A program made the translations under genes and the position numbers. Source: Dendrocalamus latiflorus (taxonomy: Eukaryota > Streptophyta > Magnoliopsida > Poales > Poaceae). From it: DNA of 64,000 nucleotides. Shown in pieces: positions 10,185-20,499 of the stretch; within the stretch, counting starts at the first letter, position 1, and each line of letters starts with the position of its first letter. The DNA is taken from contig CM029660.1 in NCBI GenBank assembly GCA_017311315.1, forward strand, positions 16,671,430-16,735,429, read 5' to 3'. A model generated the notes under the pieces. It had not been told where the DNA came from. It saw only the letters and a list, made by a program, of their open reading frames with translations, and ran no database searches.

Positions 10185-12109
10185 TGTAAGATCGAGGAGG
10201 CCGACTAGAGGGGGGTGAATAGGCGGTTTTAAAATTTTCTTTTAAACTACTACCAAATTTATAATGTGGAAGAGTGAACTATTCGGTTTTCACAAGTCAG
10301 GCCTTAAACGTATAAATTTGACTAAGTGTACCAATGAAATAATTCTAAATCAATATAGACAATTCTAGGAAGACAAGTATTCTAATCAATACAATGAATA
10401 CAAATACTTGAATATGAATTGCTAGAAGGTAAATTGAGTACAAAATAGCAAACCACAATGACACTTGATGTTTTTACCGTGGTGTTCGGAAACTTGCCGG
10501 TTACCCCTAGTCCATGTTGAGGTTAGCCCGAACGAATTGGACTGGCTCCACGAATTAAGCCGAAACACCTCGTATCCACTAGTGGTAGCTCTTTCCCGCT
10601 CCGGGTAGGCGAGCTCCAACCTTTACAACTTTGCTGGGTCTTCTCACAACCTTCTTTGAGAAGATCACCGCGCACGACGCCTCCCACGCCGTCTAGGAGT
10701 CGGTAAACTCCAAGAGTAACAAGCCGACAACTCTCACTTGAACGAATCAAGGATCGCAGCTCAACAGACACGAAGTCCACCACCAAGTACAACACATGCA
10801 CTCGGTTATGCTCTTTTCTCACTCTCTAAGTGCAACACATACATAAGAGTGGAGAAACACTTGCTCTAGCTCAAGGAATGGATGAAAAGCACCAGCAGCA
10901 ACCCCTCAACAGCCCTTGAGGGGGTATTTATACCTTTTCCTCGAAATCTAGCCGTTGGAGTGAAGAAAAGCCAAGAATCAGCCTCCCAACGGTTATATGA
11001 CCGATTAGACTGCCATATAAAGTCCGGTCAGACCGCCCACTCGGGGCCGGTCAGACCGCCCTCAGAAAATCACCCGAAGTCCCTCTCTGGAAAAAAGGGT
11101 CCGGGCGATAAGCGGAACTACCGGAGGCCGGTCAGACCGTCGTTACTGGGCCGGTCTGACCGCCCTTATGGGGTCGGTCTGACCGCCGGCATAGGGCCGG
11201 TCTGACCGCCTCACAAGCTGGTCTGACCGCCCCCTGCAGACAGTTTCTGAAAAAAATGGATTGCAATGTATATTCCTCAACAACCTTACACACAAAGCTT
11301 TGCAAGATATAGAAATATACATTTAAGGTCAATAAGTGATTTCCAATAGATTATAGAATGTTTTCGCAAACATATTTTGGAATCACATTACCGACAACAA
11401 CATGGACTTAACCACATTCGAATTTGCATTTTCAAATTTAAGTCACATGTACCAATAACATTTGCATGAGCTACAATCATTTGAGAACACATCTCAAATA
11501 TTAGCGTCATGCCTCAAAGAGGGAAAATAACATGGACTTCGACATGTTGCAAAACACATTCGCAAACATTAAGCCACATGTCACCAAGGTTCATATATGA
11601 GCTTCAACCATTTGCAAAACACATTTGCAAATACAAGCCTCATATTCCAACAAATGGAAACATGGACCTTAAGCACTTGCAAAACACATTTGCAATGTAT
11701 AGTCTCATGTTGCAAAGAGTCAACACATGAGCTAGAGCAATTTTGCGAGCTATCAACACTTGTTACGTTCAAGCTACTAGTCGCGACCCCTCTTAATAGT
11801 ACGACAATCCTATACTAGCAATCCGATCTTCCAACCAAACACCAAGATCGGTAAAAGACTAGGAACATATCCTTAGCCTTAGTTAGTCATACCTTTGCCT
11901 TGCGTATCCACTCGAAGCTTGACAACATATAATCCAACTTCAAGTTCGGGTCATGACTTTTCAACACATGTGAAGTCTTTACATTTGCTTGAGCATAATC
12001 CATCGCATGAACTCATCTCAAATCGTCCATCACTGTGAGACATATCCTGTTCAATCATCTCAATGAAAATATTAGTCCCACAACTCGATTGTCATTAATT
12101 ACCAAAACA
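10185..12109 (-). repeat. 5' LTR of the copia fragment
   Basis: On the minus strand it starts TGTTTTGGTAATTAATGAC, a common start of grass copia LTRs, and ends CTTACA next to the PBS. Length is about 1,925 bp. It holds a cluster of GGTCAGACCG-like motifs (11026-11232). A possible 5-base duplication, TGTCA, lies outside at 12110-12114, but the other end is lost. Confidence 0.78.
11026..11232. repeat. Cluster of near-palindromic CGGTCAGACCG motifs
   Basis: About eight or nine copies of CCGGTCAGACCG or its complement CCGGTCTGACCG in roughly 200 bases, separated by short unique spacers. The motif is palindromic except at its centre. Both orientations occur: GGTCAGACCG in the left half, GGTCTGACCG in the right half, so the whole cluster could fold back. 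It lies within the copia LTR. Confidence 0.8.
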
Positions 12110-13556
12110 TGTCATTAATGCATAATGACGGGTCTAGATTCTTCAACAAGCCAGACATCACAGCCAACCGAAGAAGGGATAAGGGAGAAGGAAGTATGAG
12201 CACGACAATAGCCGACACAACACTTAGTTCTTCCTTCTCCATTCGTTCCAAGCCAACAGAGAAATCATAGCCACATAGTAAAAGCCAGAACGTAAGACGG
12301 AAGCAAGGCAAACCGAGCAGGAGCAAGGCGACGGCAAGAGGTCAGACCACGAGACCGTCAACCCTAGGAGGTCACCACCAAGCGACACCCAAGCAACCGA
12401 GAAAGCGACAACCACAATCAACTTTCAATTTCTTTCCAAAAGCAACTCGACCATCGACTGGCAAAGATAGCCCACCAATTACTCATAGCAATAGCATTAA
12501 TTTCTCAATAGTAAACCTTGCATAGCTATAGACAATAAGCTACCAATAGTTTGTCACCGAGCACCACTAGGGCACCAGGGGACCATCACAGAGAGCACCA
12601 ACCGGAGGTAGAGAAAGAGAGTAGAGGGAGTAAATAGTACCGAGGAGGTTTACCGTAGACGAAGATTGGCGGCGGCGCACTACCATCGGCGTAGACACGC
12701 ACCCAACCGCCACCGCGCACTCCCCCGGTGTGCGGGCGGCTTCTAGCTCGGCTGTGACTAGCCAAGGCAGCTCGCCTCCATGCCTATCACATCATGAGCA
12801 AACCAAATCGAACCAAATCAAAGTAGCAAACAAATCAACCACAAAATCGGGACGCATCCGAGGAGGAGGCGCCAGATCCGGGCCGTAGGCCACGGATCTG
12901 GTAGCAACAAACCCGGTGAGAGACGAGCGGCGAGGCGATGACAGCCACGGTTGGCGGCGCCAAGGCGACGCAGCATAGCGGGACCGATGGCGCGAGGGGA
13001 GAAACGAGTAGCGAAAGTGAGGCGCGCACGGAGGAGCCAGAGGCGGAGGTGCTAGGGCCGGGAGAGGCCGAGGCGGCGTAGCGCCGAGGAGCCTAAGGCG
13101 CGGTGCCGAGAGCAGGATCCAGATCGAGTGAAGGGAGCAAAGGAGACATGAGAGAGAGAGAAGTGAGAAATGAGGAGTCGGTCGGCGAAGAGAAGGAAAA
13201 GAAGAAGCTGGAAAAGAAAAGGAAGAAAAAGAAAAGGAGAGGAGGGAAAAGAAAAAGAAAATAAGAGGAGGGAAAAGAAAAAGAAAAGGAAAGAGGAAAA
13301 AAGGTAGACGTGTAAATAAGATTTATCTGCAATTATAGATGACGATCATTAAATTATGATCGTCTGGGCACCGAGGCATCGGGAAGGTGTCCGGTGAGAG
13401 ACAGAGGTTGTTGGTATCAAGTTTGCGCGTAGGAACGTAGTTGGTTGTCTATATGTGTAGAACTGTGGTTGTTTGCATGCTTGTGTGAATTGCAATGTTG
13501 AGTTGAGGGTTAGCGCTCCTCCACTCATCGTCCACGAGATAATCGGGCAAGCACAT
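12110..13556 (-). repeat. Probable part of an older gypsy LTR, left of the Tat insertion
   Basis: No protein family was recognised. Read on the minus strand, a C/T-rich run (13140-13310, with TTTTCTTTTCC motifs) is followed by GC-rich coding-like sequence (12640-13130) and then AT-rich DNA, an order often seen in long LTRs of grass gypsy elements. Before the Tat insertion this segment was continuous with 27010-27984, whose minus strand begins TGTAACACC. The family call is an inference and the lower boundary is unknown. Confidence 0.45.
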
Positions 13557-13789
13557 TGTTATAGGGGTGGCCCCCACCTAAGCCCAGCAGGCCTGTTAGG
13601 AGGTTATAAGAACCAGAGTAACATGTGTAATGACATAAGTGCCCCTAATGGGGAGGTACGGAAGTAAGGACATAATTGTAAAAGCATACTCCATGAGAAT
13701 ATATATATCAGGATGAGGGGGAGGCTGAGACAGAACACTCCCACCTCTCCACTACCATCTCTCTCTCTGTTTGGTCTGTAACCACAACA
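13557..13789 (+). repeat. 5' LTR of the Tat gypsy element
   Basis: Starts TGTTATAGGGGTGG and ends ACCACAACA, 233 bp. A TATA-like ATATATATAT lies at about 13699-13708, roughly 80 bp before the LTR end, followed by a CT-rich stretch. Very short for an element of 13.4 kb. Confidence 0.94.
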
Positions 13790-13807
13790 GTTGGCGCCGT
13801 CCGTGGG
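13790..13807 (+). other. Primer binding site of the Tat element
   Basis: GTTGGCGCCGTCCGTGGG directly follows the LTR. TGGCGCCGT matches the start of a plant tRNA-Asp complement, then diverges. This differs from the initiator-Met sites of the copia elements in the window. The tRNA assignment is tentative. Confidence 0.65.
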
Positions 13808-13843
13808 GAGGACGAGGACAAGCCTGAAGACCGAAGAAGAAGG

Positions 13844-14962
13844 ATGGCACCGAAAAAAGCTTCGTCAGCGGCGGCGAAGGGAAAGAAGACGGCTGGGTCG
13901 GAGCGGCACGTGAATACCGGGGCTTCGGCATCGGCCGCCGAAGGAGCTAGCGGCGGCGTAGGCGCGGTGGTCGCGGGCGTCGACGCTCGCGCTACAACGA
14001 CATCCAACCCCGTCGCTGGCACTGCAACGACAGCCCCCACCGCCCTCGCCGACAGCGCGGATCCAACGGCCGGGGGTAGCCGCAACGAAGCATCCGACGG
14101 ATCCGGAGATCGTGCGGCGAGGGTCCCGGCACCGACCCGTCCGCTGGGTGTTCCGGCGGCCCCGACAGCACCTGCGGTGGAAGGCGCCCTACTAGCAGCC
14201 CTCAACGCGTTCCAGCGGGAACTAGGGGACCTTCGCGGAGCCGTCCGAGATATACAAGAGGCTCGGAGCCAACAGGCCGCGCCAGTAATCGCGCCCGAGC
14301 CCACGCCGGAGAGGACGAACAGTCGCGAAGCCCCCGCGTCTAGCCGCGTGCCGCTGAGACGCGTAGATCCGGAGTCCCCGCTTTCGGTGGGGCTGCAGCA
14401 GGCGGCGTGGCCCGAAGACTTCAAGTTCCCTAGCGTCACCGACTCGTACAAAGGCGAGACGAATCCTCACGAGTTCGTGCGCGTGTACAAAACCGCGATC
14501 GAGGCCGTGGGCGGAGACGACACCACGAAGGCGAAGGGACTCCCCCTCGCGCTGCAAGGAGTGGCGCTCTCTTGGTTTTATACCATAGAGCCGGGCTCCA
14601 TCTACGCGTGGGAGCAGCTCCGCGACCGCCTTCACAACAACTTCCAAGGACACTATGTCGAGCGAGTCGATGCGGACCAACTCTTCGCCGTGAAGCAAAG
14701 ACCCTCGGAGAAGCTCCGGGACTACTTCAAGCGTTTCGCCAAGATCCGATGCCAAGTAAAAGATGTTAGTGAAACCACCGTCGTTAATGCAGCCATACAG
14801 GGCCTTCGTCCGGGCCCAATGGCCGAGTACAACGCGCGGAGGCCAATCAAGACAGTCGCCAAGCTCTTCGACAAAATGGACGAGTATGCGCGGGCGGAGG
14901 AAGATGCGCGAAGACGCAGCATTACCGCCCTCGGCCTCGCCCATGAGGAGCGCCCCCCGTGC
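13844..14962 (+). pseudogene. gag of the Tat gypsy element
   Basis: ATG at 13844, 54 bases after the LTR. A low-complexity Ala/Gly-rich N-terminus is followed by a retrotransposon gag domain from about residue 190 (FKFPSVTDSYKGETNPHEF, then ALQGVALSWFYTIEPGS and FKRFAKIRCQVKDVSE). After a run of 19 G residues (14963-14981) this frame becomes meaningless and ends at 15322. The real C-terminus continues in the next frame, with a zinc-binding-like CEVHGYGDHYTRAC at about 15255-15295. Gag and pol therefore once formed one reading frame, and the G-tract length change separated them. Confidence 0.85.
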
Positions 14963-17900
14963 GGGGGGGGGGGGGGGGGGGTGGTCCCTCGAAGCAGGGC
15001 CGCAGCCGAGAGCCTCGGGGAGGCCCTCCCCGAGGCAGCGCTACCGGGGTACAGGAAGGCTCTTCATGGAGCGGGCATAAGCCTCGGCGCCGCCAGCGCA
15101 GGTCACAGGCGGCCCATCATGTCCTCAACACCGAGAGCACCCGCCAAGGACCCGACCCCGCCTCATGGAGGGGAGCCCAGGGATCGGAAGGAGGACTTGA
15201 TTATGGCGGCCAACCCCATGCAGAACAAGAGCTCCTACACTATGGCAAGTGGTGCGAGGTACACGGCTACGGCGATCATTACACAAGGGCATGCGCCGCA
15301 GTTATGGAGCTGCGGAGGGTGATGGCCGGGTCTCGGGCTCTGCCTCCTCGGCCCCTCGCTGGAGCCCACGGGGGGCACCCAAGGGGTAGCCGCATACGAG
15401 CCGCCGCAACGGAGGACGCGCAGCATCGCACCGTCAGCGTCATCACAGGAGGCTCCTCAAAAGCCCCCGGGGAGCAGCCGCAACTGTGGATGTCGCCCCG
15501 CAACATCACCTTCGACCTGAACGACGCCAGGGGTGTGGAGTACCCTCACCAAGACCCTCTAGTCATCCAGGCCCACATAGCACGCTGTGACGTCAGGCGC
15601 GTCCTTGTCGACGGGGGAAGCTCCGCGAATATCTTGTTCGCAGAGGCCCTCGACCGTATGGGGATCCCCCGAAGCCGGCTAGAGCAGCCAGGAGCTCCAC
15701 TTCAAGGCTTCGGGGGTCAACCGCTGCAGGCCTTGGGGCACGTGCCCCTTCCGGTCACTTTCCGTCAGGAGGGCAACAAGGGTAACATCCGGACCGAGCA
15801 TGTCATCTTCGACGTCGTAGATATCCCACATCCCTACAACGCCATACTGGGTCGACTCGCCATCAACTCTTTCGAGGCGATCCCACACTACGCGTTTTTG
15901 TGTGTGAAGCTCCCGGGCCCAGAGGGTGTTATCACCGTCTTCGGCGATCAGGACCTGGCCAGACGTGCCGAGGTCGGCAGCCGCGTTCCGCATCGCCCGG
16001 TGCATGCCCTCTCCGGCACGCTCGGCGACGGACCCTCCGCCCCCGGGTGGACGCCCAAGCCTCGGCCCGAGGGCGGAGTCAAGAAGGTGCCGCTCCAGGC
16101 GGAGGGGCAGTTTGTGTCCATCGGCGAGGGGCTCCCACCGGGGGTCGAACGGGATCTGCTCCGAGTGCTTCAGAACAACGTTGACATTTTCGCATGGTCC
16201 TCGGAGGACATCAAGGGCGTAGACCGAGCAGTAATCGAGCATCGCTTGGCGGTCCGCCCCGACGCCAAGCCGGTCAAGCAAAGGCTTCGGCGTATGTCGA
16301 TGGATCGGCAGCAGGCGGCCAAAACAGAGGTGGCGAAGCTTCTTCGCGCCGGGGTCATCCGCGAGGTCCACCATCCAGAGTGGCTCGCTAACCCGGTGCT
16401 AGTCAAAAAGGCCAGCGGGGCCTGGCGTATGTGCATCGACTTCACGGCACTCAACAAGGCGTGCCCGAAGGACAATTACCCCTTGCCGCGCATCGATCAG
16501 CTGGTCGACGCCACTGCTGGGTGCGAACTCCTGAGTTTTCTGGACGCCTATTCCGGCTACCACCAGGTATACATGGCCGAAGACGACGAGGAGAAGACCA
16601 ATTTCATCACACCACTTGGGACGTTCTGCTTCGTCAGAATGCCCTTTGGCTTGAAGAACGCATACGCTACCTTCACCCGTCTCGTCGCTATTGCCCTGGC
16701 CGCCCAGCTCGGGAGGAACGTCGAAGCTTACGTCGATGACGTGGTGGTCAAAACCCGGCAGCTTGCTCTGCATGGCCGGGACCTCCAGGAGACCTTCGAC
16801 AACCTCCGGAAGGCGGGCATCAAGCTCAACCCCGACAAATGTGTCTTCGGGGTGCAGGCGGGCAAACTCCTAGGTTTCCTCGTGTCCGGACGGGGCATCC
16901 AGGCGAACCCCGACAAAGTAGACGCCATCCTGGGTATGGACCCGCCCAAGACAACGAGGGAGGTCCAGAGGCTGGCGGGCCGCATGGCAGCATTAAGCCG
17001 CTTCCTATCTAGGGCGGCGGAGCGGGGCCTGCCATTTTTCAAGACACTCCGCGGGTGCGATGGATTTCGTTGGGACGGAGATTGCGCGAAGGCCTTCAAC
17101 GAGCTCAAGCAGCACCTGGCAAGCCTCCCCACTCTGGTCGCCCCAGCACCAGAGGCTCCCCTCCTGCTCTATCTGGCCGCGTCAGCCACTGCGGTCAGCG
17201 CCGTCCTCGTTTTAGAGGAAGGCGCCATGCAGCGGCCCGTCTACTTTGTCTCCGAAGCCCTCCAAGGCGCCAAGACAAGATACACGGAGCTTGAGAAGCT
17301 CGCCTACGCGCTGGTCATGGCCTCCAGGAAGCTTCGGCATTATTTTCTGGCCCACCCGATCACAGTGCCTTCCTCATTCCCCCTGGCAGAGATGCTACAC
17401 AACAAGGAGTCCACAGGGCGCATCGGCAAATGGGCTGCCGAGCTCGCTCCCTTCTCCTTGACGTATGCTTCGCGAACGGCAATCAAATCCCAAGTCCTTA
17501 CGGATTTTCTCGCCGAATGGACCCCGCCGGCCCAACCCGTCCAGACGCACGATGATCCCGTCTGGACGCTTACAATCGACGGAGCTTACGGCGTTGCCGG
17601 CGCGGGCGTAGGTGCGGTAATCGTCACGCCCGAAGGACAGCGTTTGCTATACTCGGCGCGCCTTGCCTTCCCCGCCACCAACAACACGGCTGAATACGAG
17701 GCACTGCTCTTTGGCCTAGCGAAGCTCAAGGCAGTCGGCGCGAGATGGGTGCTAGTCCGCACCGACTCGCGCTTGGTGGCTGGCCATGTGGACAAGTCAT
17801 ATCAAGCCAAGGACCCTGAGTTGGCCAAGTACCTCGCGGCGGTGAGGGAGAGGGAAAGGCACTTTTTGGGTGTCACCGTCAAGGCCATCCCCCGCGCGGA

Positions 17901-19268
17901 GAACGAGCAGGCCGACGCCCTCGCTAAGGCGGCCAGCCAGCAACTACCCCCCCTGAGGGGGCGTTTTACGAGATATTAGCGCAGGCGGCCATCGCGCAGG
18001 ACAACCGGGACGCGGCACTCGTCCACCGCATTGACCGGCCAGGTGATTGGCGAGAGCCCATCTTCAATTTCTTGCAAGGCATCGCCGAGCCGGAGGACCC
18101 CGCCGAGCTTCGGCGCTTGCAGCACCGCGCAAGGTCCTTCCAGGTGTTCGAAGGGATACTCTACAAGAGGGGGGTTTGCGCACCGCTCCTGCGCTGCCTC
18201 TCGACTGAGGGGGGAAAGGAGCTCCTGGTGGAGATCCACGCGGGCGTGTGCGGATCCCACCTGGCACCGAGGTCATTAGTCGGCAAGGCGTTCAGGCAAG
18301 GCTTCTATTGGCCAACTGCCATCACCGACGCCTAGGACCTCGTCCGTCGGTGCCAAGGGTGCCAGTGGATGGCGCACATCATCCGCAGGCCCCCGACGAG
18401 CCTCAACCCCATTCCCCCGGTGTGGCCACTGGCACGCTGGGGCCTCGACATAGTAGGACCACTTGCCCGAGCTCCAGGGGACCTCCGGTTCGTGGTAGTC
18501 GCGCTAGAGTATTTCTCCAGATGGCGGGAAGCGGTCGCCCTGGCCAAAGTAACTTCGGCGGCCATACAGCGCTTCCTATGGCAAAACATCATATGTCGCT
18601 TCGGCGTGCCCCGGGAGCTCACGGTTGACAATGGCCTGCAGTTCGACGCCACCCTCTTCAAAGACTATTGTGACAGCATGGGCATCACCCTCCGATTCGC
18701 CTCGGTAGGGCATCCCCAGTCCAACGGGGCGGTCGAACGGGCGAATGGCGCCATCTCCGCCGCCATAAAAAAACGCCTGGTCGGATTGCCGAAGGGCAAG
18801 TGGCCAAGCGAGCTTCACAGCGTTCTTTGGTCGCTTCGCACAACGGTAACGCGCCCGACGGGATTCACGCCGTTCAAGCTCCTTTTCGGTGATGAAGCGG
18901 TGACGCCCGAGGAAATCAAGGCCGGCTCGCGGAGGGTCCTCGTCCAAGCACCCGAAGAGGAGCGCCGTGTGTCCTTGGACCTCCTCGACGGGATACGGGC
19001 GGATGCAGCTCACCATGTCGAGAAGTATGCGCGGCAGACAATGCGTACTCGGGACCGCTTTATATGCCCGCGGGGGTTCAAGCCTGGGGATCTCGTTCTC
19101 AGAGTAGCGCTCCAGGCGGAGACCGTTGGCAAGCTGGAGTCCAAGTGGGAAGGCCCGTACATCGTGATGGAGGCATTGCCGAAGGGGGCGTACCGCCTCG
19201 CCACGCTCGAAGGACAAGCCCTCCGGCACACATGGAACGCGGACAGGTTGCGGCGATACTACGCCTAG
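14959..19268 (+). pseudogene. pol of the Tat gypsy element (AP-RT-RH-IN), disrupted
   Basis: The first open part, 14959-17979 (1,006 residues), contains the aspartic protease (VLVDGGSSANILF, near residue 215), reverse transcriptase (ASGAWRMCIDFTALNKACP near 485; active site YVDD at about 591-594) and RNase H (LTIDGAYGVAGAG near 870). A run of seven C (17947-17953), where eight would keep frame, shifts reading. Translation resumes in another frame with the integrase zinc-binding part (IHAGVCGSHL), is cut by TAG at 18333-18335, then gives CQGCQW and the catalytic core from 18369. In that core the DD35E residues are D27 (GLDIVGP), D87 (VDNGLQFD) and E123 (NGAVERANG). It ends at TAG 19266-19268, with no chromodomain. 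All domains are recognisable, but one full polyprotein cannot be made. Confidence 0.93.
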
Positions 19269-19337
19269 AAGCAGGACAGCAAGCGTAGAGCCACCAGCCC
19301 TTTGTTATGCGATGCTCGCCCGCGCAAACGGGAGTTC

Positions 19338-19343
19338 AATAAA
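19338..19343 (+). promoter_or_regulatory. AATAAA poly(A)-like signal after pol
   Basis: AATAAA lies 70 bases after the integrase stop, before the first minisatellite. It could end a gag-pol transcript, though LTR elements normally terminate in the 3' LTR. Function is inferred from the hexamer alone. Confidence 0.3.
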
Positions 19344-19395
19344 GGTTGCTGTTCCCAGAGGATCCCCTGTCCGCGCTAAGCAGAACAAAGTCTAT

Positions 19396-20330
19396 GGACT
19401 TTAAATAAGACGTAGCGTCGAGGTCTGCCTCCGCACGCGCGAGTCTCCGGACTATAAAGTAAGTCGTAGCGTTGAGGTCCGCCTTCGCACGCACCAGTCT
19501 ACGGACTTTAAATAAGACGTAGCGTCGAGGTCTGCCTCCGCACGCGCGAGTCTCCGGACTATAAAGTAAGTCGTAGCGTCGAGGTCCGCCTCCGCACGCA
19601 CCAGTCTACGGACTTTAAATAAGACGTAGCGTCGAGGTCTGCCTCCGCACGCGCGAGTCTCCGGACTATAAAGCAAGTCGTAGCGTCGAGGTCCGCCTCC
19701 GCACGCACCAGTCCACGGACTTTAAATAAGACGTAGCGTCGAGGTCCGCCTCCGCACGCACCAGTCTACGGACTTTAAATAAGACGTAGCGTCGAGGTCC
19801 GCCTACGCACGCACCAGTCTACGGACTCTAAATAAGACGCAACGGGGGGACGCCCTCGCGCGCACCAGTCTACGGACTTTAAATAAGACGTAGCGTTGAG
19901 GTCCGCCTCCGCACGCGCGAGTCTCCGGACTATAAAGGAAGTCGTAGCGTCGAGATCCGCCTCCGCACGCGCTAGTCTACGGACTTTAAATAAGACGTAG
20001 CGTTGAGGTCCGCCTCCGCACGCGCGAGTCTCCGGACTATAAAGGAAGTCGTAGCGTCGAGGTCCGCCTCCGCACGCGCTAGTCTACGGACTTTAAACAA
20101 GACGTAGCGTTGAGGTCCGCCTCCGCACGCGCGAGTCTCCGGACTATAAAGGAAGTCGTAGCGTCGAGGTCCGCCTCCGCACGCGCTAGTCTACGGACTT
20201 TAAACAAGACGTAGCGTTGAGGTCCGCCTCCGCACGCGCGAGTCTCCGGACTATAGATAAAGTCGTAGCGTCGAGGTCCGCCTCCGCACGCGCCAGTCCA
20301 TGCACGTTAAATAAGACGCGGAGGTTCTCC
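19396..20330. repeat. 53/54-bp minisatellite, dimeric
   Basis: About 17 monomers in alternating types. Type A (53 bp) starts GGACTTTAAATAAGACGTAG; type B (54 bp) starts GGACTATAAAGTAAGTCGTA. Both share a CGAGGTCCGCCTCCGCACGC core, giving a dimer period of about 107 bp; later copies degrade. The array sits between the 3' end of pol and the 3' end of the antisense gene, so it separates two convergent transcription units. Confidence 0.93.
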
Positions 20331-20499
20331 CTGCGCACTCTACGGAGTGTAAACAAGATGCGGAGGTCTTCCCTTCGCGTTCGGCGGCAGGTAACACCAA
20401 GAATAAGGTACTACTTGGTTTCATTATAAAAGCAAAGGGGTTACATGGTTACAAGCATAAGAACCAATATATCACCCCCCGTCCCACCCGACCAACCGC

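Larger units (their letters stand above)
8220..12109 (-). mobile_element. Ty1/copia fragment: LTR, PBS and broken gag
   Basis: Minus-strand copia remnant. In element order: a 1.9-kb LTR (12109-10185), tRNA-iMet PBS (10182-10171), and gag from an ATG at 10124-10122 through zinc knuckles to a conserved WVPK block near 8230. A Tourist MITE (8271-8639) splits the gag tail. Protease, integrase, RT and the second LTR are missing, and the relic fades out below about 8220. Confidence 0.82.

Noticed and set aside
12835..13332. Minus-strand frames with Ser/Phe-rich or Ala-rich translations
   Set aside because: They derive from a C/T-rich tract and GC-rich LTR-like DNA; no protein family pattern.
13708..14451. 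Minus-strand 247-residue open frame over gag
   Set aside because: It mirrors the GC-rich gag gene on the other strand, has Ala/Ser-rich composition and no family pattern; gag on the plus strand has a clear domain.
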